Shown: piece after piece, positions 1-9,060 of the stretch | Layout: each line of letters opens with the position of its first letter | Numbering within the stretch: the first letter of the stretch is position 1 | Source of the DNA: Leidyana gryllorum EB-2025a | Taxonomy: Eukaryota; Apicomplexa | NCBI GenBank assembly: GCA_048772705.1 | Contig: JBLWGC010000221.1 | Location: forward strand, 1 to 43,319 | Direction of reading: 5' to 3' | Length of the DNA: 43,319 nt | Program-made: the position numbers and the translations under genes | Notes under the pieces: model-generated | Database searches by the model: none | The model's input: the letters and a program-made list of their open reading frames with translations, nothing else | What the model was told of the DNA's origin: nothing

Positions 1-2505
1 AACTGTGGCCGCCAGCTGGTCGTACAGATCATTGGCCTCTGCTATAGTGTAGCTCGGGAGCGGTGTGTACGACCGCGAGTACCAGTGAACCACCCAGGTC
101 GTGTTTCTCCAGGCCCACGAGCTCTTTCCGGCGGCGGTCGCATTCTTAAGCTGACTCCCGTTTCCACCCAACAGCTCGACAGCCAACCCAAACAAAGGAT
201 TCCCGTTCTTCACTGCCTCCGACATTACTTCAATACTCTTCGCAGTCATTGGATTTTCCTCGGTGAACATCACTGATCGCGCCCTAAAGTAAGTCTTCGT
301 TGGCTCTTTGTACTTTCCGAGTTCCCGTGTGTTCGACACCTTGCGTCCATCGGGTGTCATATCCGCAGCCTCCACCAGTGATCGCCCGCCAAAGAAGTCT
401 TTCAACTTCTCCATCAATTCCTTAAGCGACTCGCTCGACATCCCGACCGGTTCGCCGGCGTCCAACAAATCCACAATCGAAAGCTCCGCCGCAGCACGTA
501 ACATGTCGCCCTCATCGTAGAACGGGAACGGAGGTGGTACTTTTGCCAAAAATGGTGCCAGTGCCAACTTCGTCTCCTCCACGCTACCGATGTAAGCCCC
601 CTTCAACATAACTCCCACACTGGTCGCTGTCAAACTGAAACTCAGCTTGGGATCGATCACCTCAGCAAACTCTGTGGAGGCCTTCATTATCACAGGGAAC
701 TCCGCAGCCAACCAGTAGAACGACAAGGTACTCACTACCGGCGGTGCCTTCAGCATCTGGACATACAGTTTGGTCGCAACCCCAAAGTTACCGTTCCCAC
801 TCCCTGCCATCGCCCAGAACAGATCTGGCTCACTGCTCGGAGACGCGGTCACGATACGCCCATCGGCCAGAACCATCTCTACTGCAGTCAAATAGTCCAC
901 GGCCAAACCATATTGCCGAGTAAAGAACCCGTAACCCCCACCCAGCGTGTGGCCTCCCGACCCAAGTGTGGTACAAGCACCGGAAGGCAGGAAGTGCCCT
1001 GTCAGTAGCAGAGTCCAGTACCAAAATACACCCAATTGCATTCCAGCACCAAACGATCCCCGCCCGGTGTCAGAATCAATATACCACTGTGACAGATGAC
1101 GCAGATCAATCACCACCGCGTCCTCATTGCCATCGGTATAGCTCGCATAATCATGTCCACCAGATCGAGGGATCACATGATACCCGCCCTGTACAGCACA
1201 CTTGATGGCCTCTGATACCTCCTCTGTCTCACGCGCCATAACTACAGCAGGGGGGTTACCCGGACTCATCTCCATGTTATAAGGTACATTCCAAACATAG
1301 TATGCCGGATCGCCTGGGAGGTACACTGTGGTTCCAATGGCCCTCAAACAGGCAGCCAGATTCTTGTCGTTGCCGAGCAGGGGGGCTGTTGTCTCCCCGT
1401 TGGCCTCGATGGTGGGCAGCTCAACAGCATCATAGGTCCGCTCCGAGACCGGTCTCAGTGTCATATGGGTCACTGGGAGCGACGGCAGAGTTGGACTGGG
1501 CCGTTGAGTCACCACAAGCATCGTCTCCACAGTATCACCCGTATCCGTCACCGTAGTCTCCCGAGAAAGTGTGTCGGGCGGCGGCATCTCTGTCTCTTCT
1601 GTATCGTCCACAGCAAGTTCCGAAGTAGAGAAAGTGGGCTGAACGAGTTCAATGGTGGTCGTTGACGGGTCAGGTACATCGCCCTGCCGAATCTTTGAAA
1701 TGTAGTCACTCAAGTAATTGTAGAACATTGAAGCCTGACGGTCCAGATTGTACACATGAGACTCATCCTGACCCAACTCGCTATTAACCCACTTCCACAC
1801 AGAGGTCACGCGACCCTCAGCTCCGTCGTCATCAGTGATGAAGAAGAGTACATGGGCGTGTAGCTGCTGTAACACAAGAACAACATCTTTGTAGCTCGGG
1901 TAGTCCTCTCCGATGCACCGAGCCGTCCAGTTGCTCCATTGCGCTTCGCCCGACCAAGGAGGCAGTGAGGGATTTAAAGACCCGTCTTCTGCGAAGTGGG
2001 GCTCAGAATCAGTCATCAAGACTATAATCTTCTCAGTTTCCTCTTGAAAGATACCAGCTTGCGCCGCCAGTACCAACGCTCCGAACTGATTCTCCCGGGG
2101 GTCACCGCCACCTTGACTGTTCGCCGATCGGTACCAGTTCCGAATATTCCTCCAGTCGATTCGCGGCTGCGCTTCAAACTTGGTGCAGTAGTCACGGTAA
2201 CCATTGTAGCGGCCATCATTGCCGTTGGGCCAGATAGGTTTGTCTTGAAATGACACCAGGCCCACTTTGAGCGGCCAACCCATCTCATTGATGAATGCAT
2301 CAAGACGGACGAGACCTTCATCCCCAAGAGCTCTCAGATGCTCGTCATATCCATTGGTCATGTCTTGGACAAGAATGACTTCTGTGATCCCTGCCTCCCG
2401 ACTGTTCCACTCATCCTGATCCACACGACTCATGAAACCCAAAGGATTCCATGCCCCGCATTCTAAAGGTAAGAGGACAAGTAGAGCATTCCATAGCAAT
2501 TTCAT
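1..2505 (-). CDS. Secreted integrin-beta-like VWA / FAD-linked (berberine-bridge type) oxidase fusion, 3' end cut by window
   Basis: One uninterrupted frame runs from ATG at 2505 to the window edge (835 codons, no stop). Residues 1-18 (MKLLWNALLVLLPLECGA) are a signal peptide. Residues about 40-250 resemble the integrin-beta A/I-like domain: a strand ending in DMTNG where the metal-site DxSxS would be, then GLVSFQDKP, a GGGDPRENQFGALVLAA stretch, and VLMTDSEPHFAEDG. The metal-site serines are degenerate. A Thr/Pro-rich linker (about 260-380) leads to an FAD-binding PCMH domain with PRSGGHDYASY and SGACTTLGSGGHTLGGGYG. His451 and Cys511 fall where berberine-bridge and glucooligosaccharide oxidases attach FAD through two covalent bonds. 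The expected product is an extracellular or lumenal oxidase of an alcohol or sugar, tethered or targeted by the VWA part; the substrate is unknown. The C-terminal BBE motif would lie outside the window. Confidence 0.85.
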   Translation of the reverse strand, partial: MKLLWNALLVLLPLECGAWNPLGFMSRVDQDEWNSREAGITEVILVQDMTNGYDEHLRALGDEGLVRLDAFINEMGWPLKVGLVSFQDKPIWPNGNDGRYNGYRDYCTKFEAQPRIDWRNIRNWYRSANSQGGGDPRENQFGALVLAAQAGIFQEETEKIIVLMTDSEPHFAEDGSLNPSLPPWSGEAQWSNWTARCIGEDYPSYKDVVLVLQQLHAHVLFFITDDDGAEGRVTSVWKWVNSELGQDESHVYNLDRQASMFYNYLSDYISKIRQGDVPDPSTTTIELVQPTFSTSELAVDDTEETEMPPPDTLSRETTVTDTGDTVETMLVVTQRPSPTLPSLPVTHMTLRPVSERTYDAVELPTIEANGETTAPLLGNDKNLAACLRAIGTTVYLPGDPAYYVWNVPYNMEMSPGNPPAVVMARETEEVSEAIKCAVQGGYHVIPRSGGHDYASYTDGNEDAVVIDLRHLSQWYIDSDTGRGSFGAGMQLGVFWYWTLLLTGHFLPSGACTTLGSGGHTLGGGYGFFTRQYGLAVDYLTAVEMVLADGRIVTASPSSEPDLFWAMAGSGNGNFGVATKLYVQMLKAPPVVSTLSFYWLAAEFPVIMKASTEFAEVIDPKLSFSLTATSVGVMLKGAYIGSVEETKLALAPFLAKVPPPFPFYDEGDMLRAAAELSIVDLLDAGEPVGMSSESLKELMEKLKDFFGGRSLVEAADMTPDGRKVSNTRELGKYKEPTKTYFRARSVMFTEENPMTAKSIEVMSEAVKNGNPLFGLAVELLGGNGSQLKNATAAGKSSWAWRNTTWVVHWYSRSYTPLPSYTIAEANDLYDQLAATV

Positions 2506-2731
2506 GTCTTGAAAGTCTTATTCTTGCAGCCTAGGGAGGCGATCTCGCTGTCTTACTAAACTTGGTGGACGTAGGATGGAAGGTCACTGCCTTATAGGTT
2601 CTAATCTCAGACAATCCACTTATCGAAACAACGCTCAATAATGAATGTTCGAACGTGTGTGGTGACGTCGAAAATAGTGATTGTGTCTCCTTCAGGTGCG
2701 TTGAATACTAACCAATGGAGTGATATTGCTT

Positions 2732-4260
2732 TCAAATGACAGAGCTAACGGGCTTTGAAACTACTCGGCTACCAGCTTGCTCAACGGCCGTCCGGGCAGC
2801 GTCTGCGAAATCCTGTACATAGGTAACCTTCAAGCCGGTCTTCTTTAATGCCGGCGAGTTCACAATATCTCGTGCCTTGTCAGCATTATTGCCAACCAAT
2901 CGGATGACCAACGGAATCTCCATTTGAAGCTCCTGTGCGGCCTCGAGCATTCCTGATCGCGAGTGTTCGTATTCGAACGCAATGTTAGGACACTCAACTT
3001 ACCTTGAGCCACCACATCGCAACGAGTGATTCCGCCAAAGATGTTGACAAAGATCGCTTGGACTTTAGGATCTTGACTGAGCAGTTCGAAACTCTTCTTG
3101 ACTTGTTCCTTGGTAGCCCCACCGCCCAGGTCGAGGAAGTTTGCCGGCTTCCCACCATTCAAAGCGATGACGTCCATAGTGGCCATGGCCAAACCGGCAC
3201 CATTGACGAGGCACCCGATGTTGCCGTCCATGGCAACAAAGTTCATGTGGCACTCCTCGGCCTCGAGCTCCCGCTGATCACGTGTGGAGGTATCTAAGGG
3301 TTGGCAGATTGATTGTGTCAGGCCACTAAGCTCCGAACTCACCCTCCTGTGTGAACAATTCTTTCTGACGGAAGTAGGCCGAGTCGTCAAAGTTGAGTTT
3401 GGCATCAACGCACAGAACTGCAGATAAGTGAGTGAACAGGGAGCGGTTTTGATTCGGGAGAGAGTACCTCTGTTGTCGCTGGTGATTGCAAGAGGGTTAA
3501 TTTCAATCTGTGACGCATCAGATTTCTCAAAGAGTTCGTATAGCTGTTTGACGAGTTGCTTGAGTTGTCGTCTGAGCTCGCAATGAAGTTTCTTGCGTTG
3601 TAGGGGCGGCAGATTGAGGGCTTCTTTGGGGAGAGATGCTTTGACGCTGGGCAGAAGTGTCTGTGCGACAGCTTCAAGATTGTCCTCGGTGATCCCTTTA
3701 AGGATGTCTACAGGTTCGACCTCAATGGCTTCAGGGTTCTTTTCGGCAACCTCCTCGATTTCCATTCCGCCTTCTCGAGAGGCCACGATGACGGGTCCTC
3801 CTTTGGAGCGGTCGAGAATGATGGCGAGATAGAATTCACGATCAATCGAGACTCCCTCGGCTAAGAGGAGTTTGTTGACAAGCAGACCTTCTTTGTCGGT
3901 TTGATGGGTAATTAGGTTATAGCCGATCATTTGTTTAGCTACTCGCTCGACTTCGTGTGGCTGTTTGCAGAATTGGACTCCGCCTTTGAGCCCACTGGTC
4001 AAATGACCTTTGCCGCGTCCGCCAGCAAACACTTGCGCTTTGACGACAACAGTTTTGACGCCTTGATCGATCATTTTCTTGGCCCCCTCACGAGCCTCAG
4101 CGGGTGTCGAGGCCACATATCCGATCTGAGTCGGTAATCCATATTTGTCCATCAGCTCCTTGGATTGGTACTCATGAAGGTTCAGGAAGCGCCGCCCCGT
4201 AGTGAGGCCCAAGCCGCTCATCAAGTTGCGAGCGCGGGACGCGACAGAGAGGGACATCAT
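2732..4260 (-). CDS. SUCLA2: Succinyl-CoA ligase [ADP-forming] subunit beta, mitochondrial
   Basis: This is the beta subunit of the TCA-cycle enzyme that converts succinyl-CoA to succinate with ATP synthesis in the mitochondrial matrix. The start MMSLSVASRARNLMSGLG is a basic, Ser-rich presequence, followed by the family's first conserved block, FLNLHEYQSKELMDKYGLPT. ATP-grasp motifs include VVVKAQVFAGGRGKGH, and SQIEINPLAITSDN. The CoA-ligase half has GNIGCLVNGAGLAMATMD, GGKPANFLDLGGGA and IFVNIFGGITRCD, the last close to the subunit interface. There are three short introns. Exon 1 ends at about 3468 after DNR, the next exon encodes VLCVDAKLNFDDSAYFRQ, and the last exon starts with GMLEAAQELQMEIPLVIRLVG. 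All joins keep frame. The length is normal for the family. The nucleotide specificity (ADP or GDP) is not decided here. Confidence 0.95.
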
Positions 4261-4916
4261 GTTGATTGTCAGTGATCGGTCAAGCGCGACTTGGTGATCA
4301 GTGGGGTCGCCAACAACGATTCGTAGCGCAACACAGCAGAAGCCCACCAAAACACAGCGAAGAAATTAGCAAAGTCTATTGGGAGGGAGACGGGATAGTT
4401 CACTGAGCAGAAAAATCCGTCTCTCGACGGAGATCTAAAAGTGTTTTCTGACGATGGATCGGAAGAACTCAATATTCCGCCATCCGATTGATACAGAGAG
4501 ACGCGGGTGGATTGGTAAAGAATTAGAGTAGTTTGAGCATTCTTACGCTCAAACACGTTTGGCGGAGCTTTTCCACGAGCCGTTCGTTGCAGTTCGCATA
4601 TGCCTTGCGGCTGCATCTTGGCAAAACACATTGAACTCGATTGCTCTGGTTGCCCCACTTACTATCACAAACTGGCACTATTCCCCTCTCAAGTCGGCAG
4701 ACTTTTATTGGTGGTTGAGTGTGTGTGCCCCAGGGTTGGGCGTAATCTAAGTTCTCTCTCGATGTCGTATTTGACCCGGCACCTGAGGGTCCCGCCGAGA
4801 GCCCCAAAACACAAAGTTGAGACGATGCACAAATGTGGGCAGTCATGCGAGAGAAGGGGAGTGATATACTCTGAAAAATACGAAGTCTCTCTCTATTCGG
4901 GTATATTCCTTTGATC
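4261..4916. other. Intergenic, no gene I can support
   Basis: This is the 656-bp interval between SUCLA2 and the C2-domain gene. Open stretches exist on both strands. One on the minus strand (around 4560-4660) encodes a Cys-containing helix-like string (CVLPRCSRKAYANCNERL) followed by a GTAAG donor-like site, so a small twin-Cys exon is conceivable. I could not find a matching continuation. The 5' leader and promoter of SUCLA2 must lie here. Confidence 0.4.
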
Positions 4917-5348
4917 TTAGGTTACGTCGAGGGTGATGTGTATCCGGCCGACATTGCCTCCTCGGCCGTTCAGCAGCTGCAGATCAAAGGAGTTTTGGCC
5001 TAATAGGTGAAAATTAGTGCTAACTGGAAGTCGGCCTGTGAACTGAGTGGCTTTCCTAATGGGTGTGAGATCCAAAACGGCGGTGCCGAGCACATTGTCC
5101 TTTGCCAATGGCATCGCATCAGCGACCACGAAGGTTAGAAGCAGAGGTCCATTGAATGAAAAACCAGTCAAAGTTTCCTCCCAAATGGGATTAGATCCGC
5201 CGCTAAGGTTGATGGTGGTGGAAGCTCGATGTTCGCCTTGTGTAACCACAACATAAGAGTCCTTCGAGCGAATGGAGGGAGACGTGGGGACGGAACTACT
5301 TACCAGCGACCGCGCAGAGTCCCTTTGCGAGGGTTTCTGTCTGGCCAT
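4917..5348 (-). CDS. Small C2-domain protein
   Basis: A 143-residue protein from one exon. After a Ser-rich N-terminus (residues 1-28) comes a single C2-like beta sandwich: KDSYVVVTQGEH, then GGSNPIWEETLTGFSF, LLLTFVVADA, KDNVLGTAVLDLTPI, and a last strand GRIHITLDVT. The pattern [D]xYVVV ... NPxWxE ... LxFxVxDxD is typical of C2 domains that bind phospholipids or proteins. Several of the calcium-coordinating aspartates are replaced (DSYV instead of DPYV, and VADAMPLAKD), so calcium dependence is doubtful. There is no signal peptide or membrane segment, so it is probably cytosolic or membrane-associated. A TATA-like sequence lies about 40 bp upstream. A plus-strand gene starts 174 bp away. 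Confidence 0.75.
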   Translation of the reverse strand: MARQKPSQRDSARSLVSSSVPTSPSIRSKDSYVVVTQGEHRASTTINLSGGSNPIWEETLTGFSFNGPLLLTFVVADAMPLAKDNVLGTAVLDLTPIRKATQFTGRLPVSTNFHLLGQNSFDLQLLNGRGGNVGRIHITLDVT

Positions 5349-5387
5349 GCGAAGTAGAAAATCTGTTCTGGTCTGTTGGTGCTCACA

Positions 5388-5396
5388 CTATATATA
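5388..5396 (-). promoter_or_regulatory. TATA-like element upstream of the C2 gene
   Basis: The sequence ctatatata lies about 40 bp upstream of the C2 gene ATG at 5348, in an otherwise mixed-composition spacer. Position and sequence fit a TATA-like core promoter. A divergent gene starts at 5523, so it could serve either. This is inference from sequence only. Confidence 0.3.
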
Positions 5397-5522
5397 CATT
5401 GCTCTTAGATGCACCTACGTTTCTACGGTAAAGAGGCTTTGCTCTTAGCCCTTCGGCCCGGTGGATAGTGATAGTGAACTGCATGTCTGTAGTCCCAGAT
5501 TTCAGGTCAAAAGTATAAGCCA

Positions 5523-6362
5523 ATGAAAAGTTCGCTGCTGATCGCATTCACAGCTGGGGCCTTCAGGATCGACGTTGACGTAGTCGAACCCTTATCAGCC
5601 ATCCCGCTGGATGCCACAGTAGCGCTGCAGTGTGCGGGGGCGGGCGGCTGCCAAGCTGAGTGTAATCACTGTGAGCCGGTAACGAATGGCGCTGAATTAG
5701 AAGACTGTCTACGCGACCTACCCGGCACCTGCCGGATACCGGCGGTCGTTTTGCACAACGCCAACCAGTATTTGTACAATTGGTGTGCCCAACCACGAGT
5801 TGGATGGGTGTTCTATCTACCAATAGCTGCCATCGAAGTTTGGGAAGTAATTGGGCAAATTCAAGTCCCGTCCGATGCCTACTACTCCGGCTGTGGCCAT
5901 GGAGAAGTGTACGGGGGGAAGGCATCCATGGAGGACCTGCTCACATGTCGCTTCCAGCCCTACAATGTCGTCCCTCTCCGCGGTGTTGGCGAGCCACCTC
6001 TGCAGTTCTCCATCAATGAGATTTTCGAGACCTTCCCTTCCATAAACTCCAACACCACCTCGGCATACAAGGCCGTCAGAGTATTTCAAGAATGTGCTGA
6101 ACGCCCCAGCTATGTAATGCTCGCCAGCCTCAGCTACACAGGCTACTTTTACGGAGCCCAACCCATACCCACCACAACTACAACGACAACCACCACACCT
6201 TCCGCTGGAGGGGGAGGGGAAGGCCCTGATGATGGATCTACTGACCTCACTAGTGAGGATAGTAAAAGGGACGATGTGAATCCCAACTTTCTATTAATGC
6301 TCGGTAGCTTATCGCTCATCTACATGTACACCTTCCTTGTCGCCGGCCTGGCTAATTTGTAA
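5523..6362 (+). CDS. Cys-rich single-pass (type I) surface or secreted protein
   Basis: A 279-residue single-exon protein that I do not recognise. The N-terminus MKSSLLIAFTAGAF is a short signal-peptide-like segment. The ectodomain (about 25-210) has roughly ten cysteines, including a dense block LQCAGAGGCQAECNHCEP, and several N-glycosylation-type sites (NSNTT). A Thr run of nine residues followed by Gly/Ser/Asp-rich sequence forms a mucin-like stalk (about 217-255). A hydrophobic C-terminus LLMLGSLSLIYMYTFLVAG ends the protein, so it is either a type I membrane protein with almost no tail or a GPI-anchor precursor. The last 43 bases of this CDS overlap, on the opposite strand, the last exon of the cytochrome b5 membrane protein. 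Confidence 0.7.
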   Translation: MKSSLLIAFTAGAFRIDVDVVEPLSAIPLDATVALQCAGAGGCQAECNHCEPVTNGAELEDCLRDLPGTCRIPAVVLHNANQYLYNWCAQPRVGWVFYLPIAAIEVWEVIGQIQVPSDAYYSGCGHGEVYGGKASMEDLLTCRFQPYNVVPLRGVGEPPLQFSINEIFETFPSINSNTTSAYKAVRVFQECAERPSYVMLASLSYTGYFYGAQPIPTTTTTTTTTPSAGGGGEGPDDGSTDLTSEDSKRDDVNPNFLLMLGSLSLIYMYTFLVAGLANL

Positions 6363-7860
6363 CACAACAGTACCAACATGTGTAACGAATGCAGATAGGC
6401 CGAGGTCATCCACACTTGTTTCGGTGCTAAGGAGGGATCCCACCCCATACACGCCACCACTAGTATCAAGTTGTGGATCACCAATACAGTGGCATTCAAC
6501 ATCAGTACCCCACCCCGCATATCGACACACGGGACCAATACAAATAACAGACCCACAGCAGCCGTCAGCATTCGACTTGTAAACCTGTCGGGCCACAAGA
6601 GTACTTTCGTACACAGCCAACTTACAGCAGCACACGCGGGTGTGTCGTCGTGTCCAGTGCAGCAAACGGCATACCAGCGAGGACAGAATGGGAAGCCAAG
6701 GATGGCGCAGTCAAAAATAGAGCCAGTCCGATCGCATTCCCTGTGAGTGCGCCAGAGCTCGCAACCAAGAGGTGCAAACGAATCATTTCCTTACATCGCA
6801 GACTGTTCACTGTGTTAAACACACACGCGTGTGCTCCCAAACAGGCTCACCAACAAGACTCTGCACTCCGCTTTGGTAATACTCCACGAGGGTAAAAAGG
6901 ACCTCTGCGTCTTAGAGAACGAGAAACCCATCCTAAGCCGCCACATGTCGCAGCAAACAATAGGCAAGTACCCACAGCGTCCAGATGCTGAGGTCCGATC
7001 TTCGCACCCTCGGACCAAGCCATGCAAAGTCCGAAGCCAAAAGCACAGCCACGACTTATCGCAGATAACGCAGGTAGCATCCCTGCGGCATAAAAGGATC
7101 GGCGCCATCTTGAGCTCCCAACTTCAAGGGCGCTACCGATCGCAATCATCAATGATAGTACAGTTACGATAACGCGCTTCCAGTAGTCACTAAATGTGTC
7201 ACTTGAAGCTAATACGAACGACTGAATTACGGCTGACGCCACTGCTGATAGCGACAGGAAGATGCAGGCACATACATATAGGTTTGAACATAGCACAGCA
7301 TGGGCAGTGTAACGGCGTTGAGCTACCAACATCATCGGGCAACTTTCCCCAACAATCTGTGACCTAACAACATTCGGTAGTTGACCCAAGGATGAATGGC
7401 AGCGAATTGGCGCGTCGCGTCCTGACCTCCGAACTTCAGCAAAATCGAACTTCCTCCAGGATGTACTGCCAAATAATCGGTGATATCGTATACGTCGTCC
7501 CCCAGAATCATCCAGCAATCATCCAATTTATTATGCCTCGCAATCTGTAAGGCGGATACTGACTGATAACTGCATACTGTGCTCACCTCCGCTAATGTGA
7601 AACTTGGCAGTTTGCTGCGGTCAATTTTGTTGATCCCCACCACGGCAGCCGCCGGCGTTAAGGAATTAGCACTTGAACGTTCAACAAATGCGGCTTGACT
7701 TAGTGCTGTGGACTAAATGATCGGCCACCAGACAGAACTTTCTCATCCTACCACTACGGTTTGCCCTCGTAGACTGCTTTCGGAGCTCTGCGGGTGGCAG
7801 AGGAGGTCGAAAGCTCACCGGCGGGTCGCCAAGGACATCATCGTCAGGAATCGTGTCCAT
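6320..7860 (-). CDS. Cytochrome b5-domain multi-pass membrane protein
   Basis: The model has six short exons. It starts at ATG 7860 (MDTIPDDDVLGDPP); an alternative in-frame ATG lies at 7896. A 46-nt intron joins TRANRS to ALSQAAFVERS, and a 42-nt intron joins SFTLAE to IARHNKLDDCW. The cytochrome b5 heme-binding domain then follows (DDVYDITDYLAVHPGGSSIL; the HPGG His and the His in AAIHPWVN are the expected heme ligands). The b5 frame itself reaches a stop; a 41-nt GT-AG intron (GTCACAG...GGTAG, about 7320-7360) removes it and joins VNYRMLL to AQRRYTAHAV. About eight hydrophobic segments follow, for example LYVCACIFLSLSAVASAVIQ, VIVTVLSLMIAIGSAL and VLMLNATVLVIHNLILVVA. Fused b5 domains normally supply electrons to a membrane enzyme. 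No desaturase His boxes are visible, so the partner reaction is unknown. Confidence 0.7.
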
Positions 7861-8382
7861 TAAAAAACATTTTGTGTCCCTACGCAAAGTTGTCAATATC
7901 TACCCAGATCGTACATGTGACGAGCACACCAGTCCTCCCAACTAAGGCGACTGTTGCCTGTGGACGCTATTTCCATGAGAACGCAATATTCTGATTCCAC
8001 ATGCCAAATATGACACTGAGCAACAGTGCGCCTTTCGTGTGTGCATTGAAGTGATGGAAGTCATCCGGATGCAAAACAGAGGGTGTGTCAAGGCCGGTTG
8101 TGTGCTATCTTTCGGCCTTCGCAGTCTCCATCCCTCGAACGTCGAGCACCTGACTAGTTTATACCCACTTGGGACACATGGTTGAGGCTAGCTCTTAGAA
8201 GGTGTATTGGCATGCACAACGAGTGCAGTATATGTGAGCGCTTCTGTGGTGACACTAGAATGCTTGTGGTCAATGTGCAATTGCCGGACCATTTGGCGGT
8301 GCGGAAGTGTGTGTTGTGTGTGTCTCGATAGTGAGGGATCATTTGTTGGTTGACGATGTTTTTATTGGATCAAAAGACTGAT
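7861..8382. other. Intergenic, nothing recognised
   Basis: About 520 bp between the cytochrome b5 gene and the TPPP stop codon. Only short open stretches without protein-like composition were seen. It should hold the promoter of the b5 gene and the 3' end of TPPP. TG-rich patches around 8290-8325 are the only compositional feature. Confidence 0.4.
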
Positions 8383-9036
8383 TCAGGCTGCAGGATCCTT
8401 CTCTTTGATGCGGCGCTCTCGTTCGGCAAGTTCGGCAGCCACACGGGCTTTCTCCTCTTCTTCGCGTCTGACTCGTTCGGCATCATCGACTTTGCGTCCT
8501 CGAATATCAGCAGCTGAACGATCTAGTGTGTGGCTCATCAGGTCATCAATATCCTCGAACGAGCGGCGACCCTCGATTCCACGACCTTTACCTTCCCTAT
8601 CGAATCGATACTTGTGGGCACCTGTGTACAAATCTGTATCGGTTTGTTTCTGTACCCAGGCCTCCTTGCTGAACTCCTGTTGTGGGTGGTGTTGTGGAAA
8701 AATGTGTGTGAAATAGCGGCTTACCGTTACGTTGGTCAACTTGGGACCTTCCAGTTTTTCAACTGCCTCGAGGACTTGAGCCTCATCTACTTTCTTCCTG
8801 GCTGCCAAATAGCGGAGAGCTTCTTGGAATTGCTCAAAGGTCAGAGTGGTTTGCCCTTTGCCTTTGAATTTGGTGAAGACCAGATCCACATCCGTTTTCG
8901 TGAGCTTGGCATCCACGAGTCCTGCATCCTTTGTCAGTTTGGAGAAGTTAGCACTCGTCAGGGCTGTGGTCTTGTTATGGCCTCGACCAAGATTGGCATA
9001 GGTCAGAAATATATCTCTTAACTTATCACCAGACAT
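8383..9036 (-). CDS. TPPP/p25-alpha family protein
   Basis: This is a tubulin polymerisation-promoting protein of the p25-alpha family, which bundles and stabilises microtubules, typically in cilia and flagella. The core has the EF-hand-like start LRDIFLTYANLG, KFKGKGQTTLTFEQFQEALR, and the family signature DLYTGAHKYRFDREGKGRG continuing to IEGR. The G-x-G-x-G-x-x-G-R Rossmann-like motif of the long-type members is intact. The C-terminus (from about residue 165) is a charged helix rich in Glu and Arg. A 48-nt intron (GTAAGC...CAACAG, about 8668-8715) interrupts the gene just after TNVT. Its length is a multiple of three and it has no stop, so retention would insert 16 residues; the spliced form fits the family better (about 201 residues). 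The UBE2J-like gene ends only 24 bp upstream. Confidence 0.9.
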   Translation of the reverse strand: MSGDKLRDIFLTYANLGRGHNKTTALTSANFSKLTKDAGLVDAKLTKTDVDLVFTKFKGKGQTTLTFEQFQEALRYLAARKKVDEAQVLEAVEKLEGPKLTNVTVSRYFTHIFPQHHPQQEFSKEAWVQKQTDTDLYTGAHKYRFDREGKGRGIEGRRSFEDIDDLMSHTLDRSAADIRGRKVDDAERVRREEEEKARVAAELAERERRIKEKDPAA

Positions 9037-9060
9037 TTATGTGTACGGAACATGCACACA

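Noticed and set aside
4523-4846. Small minus-strand frame with several Cys residues upstream of SUCLA2
   Set aside because: A twin-Cys exon is imaginable, but no matching upstream or downstream exon was found.
7320-7360. Apparent ATGA overlap of a b5 stop and a downstream start, as in bacterial operons
   Set aside because: A 41-nt GT-AG intron, in the local size range, restores one continuous frame and is the simpler reading.
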